From: Membranipora membranacea
Lineage: Eukaryota; Bryozoa; Gymnolaemata; Cheilostomatida; Membraniporidae
DNA length: 64,000 nucleotides
Direction: 5' to 3'
Assembly (NCBI GenBank): GCA_914767715.1
Contig: OU612072.1
Location: forward strand, 17,548,001 to 17,612,000
Shown: one piece after another, positions 43,765 through 58,700 of the stretch
Position numbering within the stretch: the stretch's first letter is position 1
How the letters are laid out: every line of letters starts with the position of its first letter
Position numbers and translations under genes: made by a program
The notes under the pieces: model-generated
Seen by the model: only the letters and a program-made list of their open reading frames with translations
What the model was told of the DNA's origin: nothing
The model's database searches: none

Positions 43765-46700
43765 CTACAGTCATATCAACATAATGGAGAAATACCATGA
43801 CAACAATACAACATACCACACCTGATAACACAACAATACCACACCTGATAATATGATCTGCCTGCAAATTACATATCACTGAAAAAAGATTCAACATTAG
43901 CTGGGACAAACTGGTAAAAGCAGCAGACGATTGAGACCACATGTTCATCTTTAGTGTTATGGAAACGACCGTTAAGTAACTTTTTTTGTTTGAAGTAGAG
44001 ATTGTGAATGGTACGGAAGAGAATCTCAGACAGAGAGACGGTGGAGGGGACAAATGAATACACACATATGTTTTGTGTTATCCCTGCTCATGTACTGTCT
44101 CCCCATATTGTGTACTAGCCTTTTTTTCTACAAGTAAGAAAGACATTAAAGATGTAGTTAAACGAGCCTTGAGACTAGGGTTAGAAGACATAGACAGCAT
44201 AGACAATACTATACAAAAGCGAACCAAAACACTGATGTTACAGATTATCCATGATTCCGACCACTTTATAAACAATTTTCTTGAACAATGTCCTTCGGTC
44301 GCTACCGTCATACCAACTACCGAAGCTCCTGGGGAAGAGACAGCTTCCTGAGATCCATGAGCATAAAGCTCAATGAGTTTTTATAACTGTTATTACTTAT
44401 TTTCTATGTGCATTATTTTAGTCAGCATATGCAAGGTTTTCTCCGAATATTAGCGAAGTACTGCAACCTATTTTTCGCAACACCTTATAGTGTTAGTGAT
44501 ATAATAAAATCAATCACTCAATGCAGGAAGATAAACAGGGGAGATGATCTTAATAGTTATGTAAGATTCTAAAAAGGCTAATACCAGAATTTTAAAATGT
44601 GCACAGGTTTTCATCGTAAGCAGCAGCGCTTTCTTCAGCAGAAGCTTAACATCCTATTCTGATCATAAATGGAAAATGGATCTAAGTTTAAGCATTAATC
44701 TATCCAAATGAGATTTGAAACATCTAGGCTACTACGAAGGACAGACATGCAATAGTGAGACAGCTACCGAAGATTGAATGACAGGGAAAATGAACTTTAC
44801 TTGACAATACTTCAACGTTCAACGCAATGCAACAAAATCAAATAATATTATAGTATCGGAGTTAAGTTTTACAAGTCGTCAATGTGTTACATTATCATTA
44901 TCAGTTTTCTACATTGTGGGCCGACAAAAATGCTGCGCAGACAACATTTCCATTAGATAACGACATTCCAACAATGCAGATTTAACTGTGATTCTTAGGA
45001 AGATTGGGTCGTTTGAAAACATTTCTCACTAACATGATCTGACTTGGAGTTCTTGAATTGTATCAGATAACAGACATTATTACTGTCAATGATGGACCAC
45101 ACATGGATACTACAAGAATCATTATGATTGGCCAGGAGGTGTGGTCTAAGACTAATGCTTGTAGCAGTGGCAATGTGTTGTCCAACATTGACAGTAATAT
45201 TGAATGAAGCTATCATGCTGCCTCTAACATAATTTGACTGTATTTGCAACTGTTGTAAGACCACACATGCAGAAATAGCTGCATACATTATGCCTGCCAG
45301 CGTTAGGCCGCGCCTCCTGTCCATTTAGGATCTTATTTTATACTACGTAGGAATTTGATAGGAATATATATTATGAATCAGTAATCACAGCTCTAGTAAT
45401 TTATATGTGCCAACGTATCGATTAAATTGCAGGGCTAATAACTCATCGCTTTCATTTTGGTATCAGTTGGCATTTTGATGATTTTAGGTAATACTTTTAT
45501 ACTACAGTTGGTAGTTGGTAGACCCAGAAATCAGGTCTCCACGGACAAACGCCAACAGGTGCAATTCAGCCCTCTTTTGTCATATTTCTTAGCCAAAACT
45601 TGAGCATTCACATAATGAATTGTGTCATTTTACCTGATTTTACAAATGATATTGTTCCACGTAAACAATAATAGGAGGGACAGCCCTGACTATAGAGTTA
45701 GGCTAGGTAGAGATAATAAATAGCTGCATGCAAGCAGCAATGGTAATGAGCAATATAGTTTCCCATGTACAAAGAAGCTTAAAAGTTTTCTGGGTGAAGG
45801 AAGCTGAAAAAAAGGAGGGAAAGGGATATGGAGGGGAAAGAAAAAACCCTAAAAACTGGGAGCCTCCCTACCAAATAGGGAGACTTGCCAGGTATGACTT
45901 TCATAGAATTCAATGTAACACAACAGTTATGACCAAAACTATCCACAATATACGAACACACCCATTTCTATATACAATGACACTTTGTGCATGTGCAACC
46001 AATCAGTTCATGCATGTTGGATATATTTGCACCAAACTATTATATTTGTACCAAACGATATATTTGCAAAACTATTATTATCAGTATACTGCATTGTGGG
46101 CGAAGAAAAATGCTGCGCAGACAACTGTTCCACAAGATAACAACATTCCAACAATGCAGATTTAACTGTCATTCTTTATGAAGATCTGGTCATTCCAAAA
46201 TATTTCTCACTAACACGATCTCACTTGAAAATCTAGATTTGTATCAGATTAAGGACTTATGCTTAGTTATATGCCAATAGGAACTCAGCATGAATGGTAT
46301 ATATAATCATGAGGAAACAACACACATCATCAAAAGCCTTCAACTGAGGCATGTTTTTGAGGGTGCGGCAAGACATTGGTGTATTTGAGCAGCTGCCAAG
46401 GGGCCCCTATTTGATCAAATGCAATGAAAGTTTGAACAGGTATGTAAAAGACTCTCACGCACGACATGGTGTTGCTGATGTGTCTCGTATGGTGAACCCT
46501 GCTTGGGGACCTTTAACAACCGCTGTGTGAATACTGAGCACAAACCAGGCTGTTAGTTGCTGCTCATACAATCTCTCATTGTGCCTTGGCCAATATTCAT
46601 GAAACAGGTACTTCGGCATTAGTAATTTCAAGACCTCCTTATTTAATTCAGAAAGTTGACCGAGGTTATTGATTTCACAGAATTAAATATCAGGGCATTT

Positions 46701-49700
46701 TGCTTTGGTGAATGATCTCTATGTATATGCTATAAGGATTTTATTGAATTTCCAGTTTGGAAAACATCAAAATCTTCTACCTATTTTCCAATATACATGG
46801 ATAATGGAAAATAGCTAACCATCAGATATCCTGTTGAGGCTGATTTTACCCACTAGACTTGTATCTTTAGTAATCTTAGAGATCTTTCCATGTAACTGAT
46901 CTTTTCTTATCCAATATCTAACTCACAGCTTCATCAACACACAATCAACTACATACTGGGTAGAGTTTAATGCAGCTGTATTGGTCTGACTCGAGAGATT
47001 TGATTTTGATTGTGGAAAAATTGCTGAACAGACAGTCAGTGGAGTGTACCGAGCAGCAAAATTGAGTATTTTGACCTGATATGTTCCCTGGGGAATGATG
47101 TAAAAGGACTTTTATAGCTGAATATTTATTTACACTCAAGAGCTCATGGTTTTCAAACTGAAAGTAACCTGCCGGTTAATGTTATGCCAAACGAAAGGCA
47201 GAGAGAAAGCATGAATAATAGTTAAGAAAGTAAAAGCTTCGATTGTTAGCAAGGGAGAAAAGTACAGTTCTATCATTGATTTGGTCTCATCTTATGGTAA
47301 ACAGAAATCCAATCTGGATAGAAGTTAAATTGTATCCCATATTTCTGTATAATTAGCTTGATATATACTAAAAGATAATCTACACACACTTTAGGGTACA
47401 AAGGAGAGATGAATCTACTATCATTATGTAGAGCTCATAGTAAGTCCATCATTTCACAGTGGCATATCATAGTCAGTGGCATATCATAGTCAGTGGCATA
47501 TCATAGTCAGTGGCATATCATAGTCAGTGTGTAGACATCCCAGAAGTTTATCTGCTCCTTAGGCGATCACCTTAGTTCTATAATGAAAAGATGAATTATA
47601 TATATATGTGGTGTCCATGCTTGCTTACAGGGTGGAAGTACCCAATTGTCAATCTTGAGTGAACATGATGAACTCATGCAAAATCAGAGTTGCTCGGAAA
47701 AATAGTAGTCCTGTACAAACGCTCTTACCTGATAGAGATTAATTTGAAAAATTCATGCCAACAATTCTCATTATTATAATTTCTACGCGACCTTCGATTT
47801 TCTCTTTCAAAAAAGACAATCCATTACTATATCATCCTGTTACATATCGCTTATTTGATTTTTAATGTATACTAAGTTGGTTACTCATATATGGATATGT
47901 GTTTACTAGGGCTGCCAGTTATTTTTGTGGGAGAAGAGTCGATTTAGTTGGGAATATAGACGGCTTTAGAGTAACAAGGGCAGTAGTCATGTGCCAGAGC
48001 ATCCTCCCTGTGGGTGGTTTGGTAGCCTTGTGGGTGGTTTGGTAGCCTTGTGGGTGGTTTGGTAGCCTTGTGGGTGGTTTGGTAGACTTGTCACGCAGCT
48101 ATTTTTTTTTTGCAGAGTAGCCGCATGACAAGGCTAGTGGTTCCCCCAAAATCTTTATGCAAAGAAACCCTAAAATTAAGGGCTCTGGATATATATACCT
48201 ATATACCTATATAGCCATATTATAATATTTATAAAAACAACACAGTGATATTTAATTGTAATCATAGCTTGAAGTCTTGAACATGAATTATGTATTGAAT
48301 TGGTATGGGATTACAAACAATGTGTATAGCTTAAAAAAGCGTAGATTATCATTCTTTTTGAGATAAGCAGAAGAGTTGAAAGAAGGATTGGAAAAAGTGC
48401 AGACCTACTCATAAAAGAGTAGGGTTGGCAGCCCCATGACAAAGACCAGACCATATAAAACAGTTAGAGACAAATACAATCTTCATATTTGAGTATTTGT
48501 CTCACAGTGACTCTAAGACTACCATTATCTGTGTGTATAACAGGGATGTACGGTCTGTATGGTAGGATTGTGACTTACCTCTTTCTGATGACTTTCATGT
48601 AGATGATGAGTACAAAGGAGACAAGAGCCAGTGTAGAGGAGGCAGCAATCACACCGATAGCCCAGTGAGGCAGCGCACTGTCTATATAACATAATAGATA
48701 TAAAAGTATTATCATATCAGCCCTGTAACCTTACTCACATTAGTTGTATTGAGTGTGTGTGTGTGCCACATATACAACATGGATCGCTGATATATGGGTA
48801 TAGATTTAGTAATACCGCCAGCTTATAGTATCCTTATATGGATTGTAATGTGACTGCCCCATATTTATCTGCAATCATGTCAAGTACACAGTAGGCACAA
48901 AGTTAAACATGCTAATGATCTCATCTCAACAGCGGTGTCAATAAGAACAATATGAACATTCTGACCAGAAACTAAACAAGCAGACCGGTTAGAATTTTGT
49001 GACTATGGATCGTAGTTATGTCCTCTCTCTCACCTCTATACCATGTATTCTGTGAGAATAGAGAGTCACATGATGCTTTCTCATCACCAGGTGACACATC
49101 CCCATGGGTGTAACAGTGTCCCTCTATCTGACACATATTAGCCTATAATTATATCATAACAAAGAAGTATGTGAGTATGTGCACAAGTATAATAGTCATA
49201 TTACACTCACAATTTGTCTGCTCTTTTTTTCTGAGGGGGCAACTCTAGAATTGATGAGCTTTCTGGGAGTTTTATATTACAATCAGTTGACCACTTACAC
49301 TTAAACTTCAAAATAAAGAGCAACCAGCATGTCAGATAGACTAGTTAGCTGTGTTAAGTGTTTATGTCGAGTGTTTATGTTTGTGTGGAGTGTTCATGTC
49401 GAGTGTTTATGTGGACATAACTCTGGTATTGGTTATACTGACCTTGACCTGGCACTCTCCAGTCTTAAAGTCACAAGTTTGACATCGGGAATCATACATG
49501 GTGTAGAGTATGATATTACTAGACTTAGCTCCTGGTGCATTAGCCACTGACACAGCTGCCTGACCTGGGAGGGTTGTAGACCCAGCCGCACCACCAGAAC
49601 GCTTAGATCTGCTGCCACCCACAGGGCATCTCACTTCAGCAAAGTTCTCATAAGAGGCCTTAGTCTGCTGCCTGGGTCCTTTTATCACCAGAGAACCCTC

Positions 49701-52700
49701 TGATATCTGAAACAGAAAATAAATTGAGACAACTTGAGGGCAGTTACTAAGTTCACTATAAATATGATAAATTTTATTTATGCAGCCAAGTATAAAACGC
49801 CTACCATTCATTCATCTTAATTAAATTGTCTAAATTGTCATTTAGCTATTTTTGATCAGTTAAGGACTAACTGGGCCTTCACATCAAAAAGATGCAGAAG
49901 TGAGAGCCTGAGCGAACATGACACATTACCTCAGCAGGTTGATATGTACATATCAGATCGTCACTCTTGATAAATCCGTTACCATAAATCTCAGCGTTAC
50001 CACACTGTTCTGTGGAGACATCACAGAATGGAGCAAATAATACATCAGGTATAGCACTCTTAGATAGACTGCAATCATCACCAGCAAAACCGCTGTGACA
50101 GTAACACACTCCATTCCTGCAATCTCCTACAATCAACAGAACAAAACATGAAACACACACACCGGCTGCTTCAGCACATTTAAGGGTTCAAGATTATAAT
50201 GTAACAACCATCATCACTATCCACATAGAACTATACATCTAACAGCCTGTCTGAACACATGTAGGGATTATTAGTTTGACACAAGAGTGAAGACCAATAA
50301 AGACGAGACTAAACTAGGGACTTCCAGTTACAGCTTATAAAGTGATTCATCACACACTAGATGCCCCCATGGTAACTAGTTACATGGAGATACTTAGCTT
50401 CTGTGGAACGGACAACTACAGCATAGTCAATATTTAAACCAAAACCACACCACTGCATCCCAGTCAGTCACTCATAAACTGTTTTTATTAATCATCTATG
50501 TTCAGAAGGAACCTTTCGCTTTGAGAGTCAGAATATCATTTCTTTCTCTAATGAGTCAGAGAGACTCCATTCCCATTTTGTTAGATTGAGTATGGTAGAA
50601 TACAGGATACTAAACCACAGCACCAGTTGAATTTAACATATCTCTACATCAATTGGGTGCAGTAAGCTGTGTTGTAGATTATAGTTCATATAATAGTAGT
50701 ATATTAGTATTGTAGTAGTGCAGGCGAATGGCTGACCTTGCATGCTGCACTCATTGAAGCAGAAAGCATCATCAGGTATAAGAGCGTCTGTGTCTTTATT
50801 CCATTCACTAAGACATTTCTCCTTCAGGTTATCCAGTGCTGTCATCGCAAACTCTACTCCATCCGATAGCTGTAGATCATACACAGTAATATATCAGGTA
50901 CCGGCCGTAGATCATACACAGTAAGATATCAGGTACCGACCATAGATCATACAGAGTAAGATATCATATATATCAGTATATCATGTGTCGGTGGCGAGAC
51001 CTTTCTGAGAAAGGCTACAATTTTATCTCGCTACATTAAAATGGCCGCAATGCCCTGTGGTGTATATTGTGGTGATTCAAAGACTGCTGGCATTCAATTA
51101 ATTTTCAATTCTCACGCAGTAATATCTATCAATGCCTAACGTGGTGTTATCATAAGAATGAACAGGCAGTAAGTAAGTAAGTAGTGTATTGGTTACAATG
51201 TCAAAAACAAACCAAAGTATCGCAGTAGTTGTCCTGTGTGAGAAGGGAAAAATAGTAAATGGACATGGTTTGAAGGGCTAGGGCCACAGCTGCAGCTGGG
51301 ACCAGTAGTGTATGTATTACATACTTACAACTGTTTATAAAACACATGTTCAACAATAGCTCAAATAAATTTAAGTAGTCTAGCATATCAGGCCAACATC
51401 ATGGCGACATCCAGGCACATCATCAAACTAAACGGGACAAAATAATATGTATTACTATAGCCTTGTACAATGACCTATATCTGACCTTGATATCCTCTAC
51501 ACACATCTCTAAATCATCGTCTATAGTCAGGTTACATTGTTTGAAAGCTTCGCTCTGCATAAGGAAATCCTCACAGAACTGAGTGGCATTAGCTTTAGTC
51601 CATCCGCTGGGTGTCGGCCAGTCCAGTACCTACAAATTATACAAGCACTGAGGGTCAATTGAATCAGGTTCGTATTTTTTTCCTTCGTATTCTACACAAG
51701 GTCTTATTTGACCACCCTATTTAACGGGCCCCATTAAGCGCATGTGGCTTGTGTGGGGTAGTGAACCTATACCCTTACCCGCCGTTGCCGTTGTTGGTTA
51801 GTTTGTGTTCTTCATTAATGTCAGGTTAAACTGCCACATCTATAACCACCATAATGGCTGCTACCATCATTTGGCAAAGACAATATAATATATTGATATG
51901 TTCGTCTCGAGGAGTATTATCAACTTATGACACAGGGCAGGATTTATTCACAAGGTACATCTAAAATCACTCATGACATCATCTCACAAACTACTCCAAA
52001 GTCATGATTTGCATCGGAATAGCATTTGGTCAACTTTCGTTTGCATTGACATGTGTGGACTCATTGTATTTGAGGATAACATGTTGCTTTAAAGCGGCAG
52101 TAAATATTTGGATAACATCAAAGACTGTGATGCATGGGGCCGGGTTCAATTCCCGATCGATCGTGGTAGACCTGTTTGATGTTTCATCATCATGGAAATC
52201 ATAAACATCGATTTGAATTGAGAGCAGACAACTCATTTGATGCCCCTCCCCCATTCGACACAGCAAAACGTATTGAATGGCAGGCGGATTAATACTGTAT
52301 CAGGCCTCCTCCCTCTTTGTTTATGATAAGATGGCAAATTGTATCTACTTGCTGTTCACCGCCAGGTGACATTTGCCTCAAATCAAGATGAGGAAGCAAA
52401 ACCTGAGAAAATTTTCCGAGCCCCTTGAGTACTTGAGTACTTACCGGAGGTGTCCAGTCAGCATCAAAGTCAAATGGTTTATTTTTAGGAGAGTTCTGAG
52501 CCTGATACTCAAAGTTCTTAGCTGTGATATCTTCACCAGTCTGGTCACACCTATCAACAACAATATGCGTAACAAATCAGATAGTTAGGATATCCAGTGA
52601 TAATAACAGGCTGCAAGGAGGCATACACTTTCAGATTAGGTGTTTGTTTGAGCACAAAAACTGGGTACTTATAGTCTGGGTTTCCGACCTAACATTGGGG

Positions 52701-55700
52701 GCCTTGTCAGTATACTCTGCAGGTATCTGAATATTACACTGTGATGTTGGTAATATTGGCTATTACTCCATGGTGTAATCTACTCAATGTACCAGCTGTA
52801 ACGAAGTGGACTGCTGCATGATATGTGTTTTTTTTTCTTTTGTGGCTCTGTCATTGGCTGTTTGTTTCGGATTTGATTGGCCGTTGGGTTGTTGTTTAGA
52901 CAAAAACCGACATGAATAGCATCTTCACACAACAACAAACCAGAACTTATCAGCCAATCGAAACAAGGCCACAACAAGATCACATAGTCAATTAAGAAAT
53001 GCACAATACTGGTAGATTGAGTAGACAACACCACAGAATCAATATCAAACACAACTCCGAATACAGACAAGGCCCCATTGTTGGCCCGATTGGCCATAAT
53101 TGGCTAGGTACTTAATGAACCTCAGCAAAATTTGATCTTTGACACTGAAGGGCAGTTAAGCCAACATCTACATATCAATGTTAAATACCTGAAACTGGAT
53201 TACAATGAAGCTATGATCAATTGAAATGTCATGTTTATTTAACTGGTGACTAGACATAACATTAACATAACCACAACTCACTGAAAACAGTTAGGGATCT
53301 CACAAAATAATGCATAATATATTCACAATTTTCTTTCCATACTCTGTTTGATATGACTGTGTGAGTGTAACCTGGCAGAGCGACTTATTAGTATTACCTG
53401 GCAGAATCACTGTTGAGCTGACAGTCAAGGTAATCGAAGGCTGCTCCTACAGATTTAACACAGCTACAGTATTCTTTTTGGTAGGTAGAAGCAGTGGCCG
53501 GTACATTACCATTATAGATAGACTCTCCCTCAACAACTCTGAATATAAAGCAGCATGTTTTAAGTACGGCTTCCTTGACATTACAGGGATGATCATAATG
53601 ATGGGGATAAACACAAGGCAAGCGAGGGATATCGGTAGAAAGTAACGGAAACAAGTCCCTATTCAGTGGAGAAAGAGCGATTACTCACTGGCATATACAG
53701 AGGCGATTACTCACTGACATATACAGAGGCGCTTACTCACTGATATATACAGAGGGGCTTACTCACTGACATATAGAGAGGCGCTTACTCATAGACATAT
53801 ACAGAGGCTGAATGCTTGTGGTCTGATTTTGAGTACTTTACCTCCAATGTTTACTGAACTCTCTGGGATGTTGACCATTAGCAGATCCAGCACCAGAATA
53901 TAAACTCCCATTCCTCATTCTCAAATCCTCTGTCTTATCTCCGTTAAAGTTACCACACATCCCTGTATAGTAGATATATGTATATAATATATGATATATA
54001 CTCATATATGAGGTCAGAGTAGATATGTATATATATGATATAATATGTATACAGGCCTGAGGACTTACTGACACGAATATTCAAACAGACTACAAGTATC
54101 AATATCATCACATGTGATGTCAATTAGATCGCAACGTCAGCACTCCTGAGACTAACACTGGGCAAGCACCAACATAGTTACATCATGAAATATCACCATC
54201 ACAACGGTAACTGTAACATTAATAGTACACTATACAGGAACAGACACTTCTCTACAGATTCTACATAATACAAAGTTTACTAACCCTCAACACGGTTAAA
54301 GTCTGCAGGTGATGGGCTAAGCCAGAGATTCATAAACTGGGCGTGTCCACCACCAGTTAGCTGAGCTCTCAACATGGCTCCGTGTGGGAAATATATCTGT
54401 TAATAGTGAGAATGACTTAGCAATACGTATTACAAGATAAATATCAAATATAACAAGTAAACCGGTATATAAGATCATGTGATAATAACAGGATCATTCA
54501 TACATAATATATCTACTGTCTACAATATTACTAGCTCTCGCTCAATCTTATATCATTCAGGTGATCATATTGACACGCCAGTTGCAGCGGTATTCTGATC
54601 TGACACCAGGAAGCATGCACACTTTGAGTGTCTGACACAGGTGATTGTATGGGTAAGTTGGTGGTTTTATGGGTAAGTCGGTGGTATTATGGGTAAGTCG
54701 GTGATTTTATGGGGAATTCAGCGGTTTTATGGGTAAGTTGGTGGTTTTATGGATAAGTCAGTGATTTTATGGGTAGGTCAGTGATTTTATGGGTAAGTCT
54801 GAGATTTTATGGGTAAGTCGGTGGTTTTATGGGTAAATCAGTGATTTTTTGGGTAAGTCAGTGATTTATGAGTAAGTCAGTGATTTTATAGGTAAGTCAG
54901 CGGTTTTGTGTTGTTTGTCACTTACCCTGTATTCCTTGCCGCCGTTGAGAGCAAATATCTGAAAGTTAGGAGCGATGATGTCATCAGTAGATATGGTTCT
55001 GGTTCTCAGTAGGTTATAAGACACCTTCTTATCTGATCCTATCATAACAGTGATAGTGGTAAATAAGTCAAAGTAAATACATATTAGTACAGTTTATGCA
55101 TATTTCAGCTTTGACACCTCAAGAGCTTCATTACAACAAAAATCAATCTACAATAAGTTTTATACCAATTGTATATATGCAATCTGGGGATAATTCCATA
55201 CAAATATTGTTTTCTCAGCCTATAACAGTTTTAGCGCTAGCACCAGGGAGGTTAACAATATGTTTATCAGACAGTGACTCAAAAAAGTGGGAGGTGAGAC
55301 TGTCACCAAAAGAAAAGTAAGTCAAGACATTGAGAATGAGACTGCAGGTTTTGTGTTAAAGGGTCAGTCCTATTAGAAAAGTGGACATATTACCCTAGTA
55401 AATCAAATATTGTGAGTTCATAGGGCAAACAAAAATTTGAAAAAATGAAAATTGTGGAAATTAGCAATTAGTTTAAAAAAAATTATTTTAGCAAGGATTA
55501 TAGTGGATCATAGTGGTCAGGGGAGGCAATAAATCACTATGATCCACTATGATCCCAATTTTCAGACTTTGCAGCAGTTTTATTGCAATGAGGTTCACAG
55601 GTTGTTTAATTGTATATGCCCTAATGACTTTTCAGCCTGAGATCTTTAAAACCATACCAAACACTGTCACTTAAATTAGTATTAGAGACATACCCCATAT

Positions 55701-58700
55701 TTTGATGTCTCCCATACTGTTACAGCGATCTACTATAATAACATCATCTCCAGCTCTGGCAGCGACAGCACAGTTACATGAAGCTCCTCCACATCTCTTA
55801 TAGAAAGCTCTCACCTGAGTAAATCATATACAGTGTCATTAGTAATACTACAGTATACAATCAAACCAATGTTATATGATTATAAAGAAATCGGATTCAA
55901 ATTCCAAATGTGAATGAAAACCCAAAATGTGAATCTAAAAAATTTAAAATTGGCCTACATATTTGAACTAGGTTCAATACATAATAGATAAAAGATGTGC
56001 TATAGTAAGTGAAACAGTTTATGTTTTATTTACATTTACAAGTGAATACACTGGATTCCTCTTGGAGTTGATATGTTTCGATTTTCAAACAACTTAGGAG
56101 TTATCAACCTCACGTCAATGATAGCCTCGAAGGGGAAGGGTAAAGGATTCACTTAAATGTCTCACAGTCTCACCTCAAATGGAAGTTCCTTGTGTCTGTA
56201 GAGGATGAATTCTCCCTCATAATAGTTATGCCATTTGCTGTAATATTAATCATATCACATATTTCCAACCGATTCAAGGACACAAACTTGAGCTGTCTTG
56301 GAATAGATAGTCTCTACTTCCAGTACAAAATCGAGCTTTGTGAGCATAAATAGGTCCATTAGGTTCAAAGAGAAACTGAGACTAGCATGAGGTACAAAGT
56401 CGCTTACAAGTAACAATAGGAGAAAGCTTTTAGAGAACAGAACGTTACTTACTGTCCATCAAAGGTGGTCATATGAGGATCATTAACCGAAACACATTGA
56501 GCTCTTTTATCTATGAAATCTTCTGTAAGCACCTATAACAGGATATAATAAAGTACAATATAATATAATGTATAATGAGTTACATTACTTTGTATGAGAT
56601 TAACGAGGAGACACCATGATATGAATACCAAGCGATAATATGACGGTAATGCAATCAGCCAATTACGTCAATTTCCATCTAATCGGAGAGGAACTGTCTT
56701 CTACAAGCAAATACCTGACCTATACTGACCTTATCTATCCATGTACATTTGTCTTCAGTGCAGACAATGAAGATGACTGCAGAATTGTCAACCTATAGCT
56801 AGCTTAAGTTTTTACCTGAATCTGATGAGGGATATAGCCGTCCCAGATACTACGTCCTGGTCCGTCAGTCATCTTAAACTCAACAACTCTAGGTCTATTT
56901 CCGTCATACTTGAAGTCTTTAGTAGCTTTGATAGCAATAGGCTGAGGCATCCACCAGTTAGCAGGAGTTATAGTCACACTACACTTAGCTAACTTTAGCT
57001 GCTCTATAACTCCGTTCCTACATCTGTGTGAGCAATCGATCAAACATGCAGTCAGGTGAATGTTACTTTATATATAATATATATATATACATATCACATT
57101 ACTACACACTTCAGTCCCATTATTTTGTGACTTTAACTTGAACTTCATCTTACACCACTTTCCTAATGGTTGCTGGTAGAAACAAATGATGAGGTGAGGT
57201 GACGGGTTCTGTGTGTGACAGTGACTAGACTAGACTACATCTCTATCTATCTATCTATCTCTATCTCTATCAAATTTCACTTCTGTATATCCTTTGTTTG
57301 TATTATGCTAGTAGGGGGACAAGCTAGCTGCCATATATATATTTTTTAACATATTAATTAGTTCACGACAAATTATTTAAAAAGAGACATGTTTACCTGA
57401 GAGGTTTATTCTCCATAGAGTTATCATTACGTATAGCTATCTCTATTTTACATTCTGTACCGGCCTGTAGGTTATAAGGATCACATCTCAGGGGGATTGT
57501 AGATCTGACAGAGAAGATCTGGTGCTCCTCACTCTCAGGTAGTGTCAGCGTCCATGACATACGATGTAGGGCCACTCCGCTAGCATCTGATACCTAAACA
57601 TAATCGTAATATTCAATCAGTATAATAATAATAATGGCAACACAGATCAATTTAAATGCAAAGACAAATACAACGAAGAAAGCAGCAAAGTAAAGACTTT
57701 CAGCCAGTAAATGGGTGATGCAAACATAATATGTTAAAACATCACAAAACTTAAAATGATTTGGATCATAACTTTGTCGACTCTGGTGTTTTAATACCTG
57801 TGTAAAAAAATATAACTTTCTTTCCAAGATATTTCTATGGAAATCCTAGAGCCTTAACTCACCAAATGCATTCAAATTTACCCAATAATGATTTGGTCAC
57901 CGCACCAAGCTACACCTTATCACTAAGCATATCAGACCACCCACATTATAGTATATCAAGTTGCAGTGATGGTAACTAAAAGCTCATGGATGAGTGACTT
58001 CATTTGAGTTCAACTACAATGCAGGACCACCCAAGATGAAAGAACATGTGACATGACACATTCAAGGTGGTTGTTGTAACAGTTTGTCATTGAAAACAAG
58101 TGCCCTTGGTCAAGGTTTTTTTTATATGTGACATATGCAAAAACAACATGGTTGGAACAATTTTAATTGAAACTAATCGGTCTTCAGCAGCACACAATCA
58201 TTTTCATGTAATAAATACTGACATATTTGTTCAAGTAAAGGTGTAAAAATTACTGCTTTTTATCTATTTGAAAACATTTTGAAGTCACCCGTTGTATGTT
58301 CTCAATAAATACGGATTGTATCTTTGTCTGAATCTAATTGAATTTATCCCTAGATAATCTGGCTCTGCAATAATTGAGAATTTTTTCTTACAACAATTTT
58401 TTTGATCGGGTGCCTTTAGCAAATTTTAAAATTTAGTTATGGCTCAACCAACATATAGTTTACAAACTTAATACACTCTAATGAACACTCTAAGGAACAC
58501 CGATAACTCGATATGGATATACTGACCTCGATACCCATAAAATAAGGGACACTAGACTTGGCAGCGCCCCATTTATGAGCAGCATCATTCAGGTATCTGC
58601 CTCTGGCTGAGCAGGTCAGCTGCAATATAAAAAAAAATAAATGTAAATTCAAATGCACAGTAAAGTCACCACGTACAATGGGAGAAAAGGGATGATAGAT

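Larger units (their letters stand above)
43765..48578 (-). other. Longest VWDE-like intron
   Basis: 4.8 kb between the TM and tail exons. Holds a plus-strand frame (44073-44351), a duplicated 170-base segment (44905-45075 and 46085-46245), dispersed repeat copy B (45515-45893), two short tandem arrays (47458-47525, 48007-48086) and a foldback (48083-48137). Confidence 0.55.

Noticed and set aside
45728-46165. 145-codon plus-strand frame
   Set aside because: Overlaps a dispersed repeat and a duplicated segment; composition is not protein-like and no splice partner was found.
54640-54912. CRISPR-like regularly spaced repeat
   Set aside because: Units are contiguous with no unique spacers, and the context is an intron of an animal gene.
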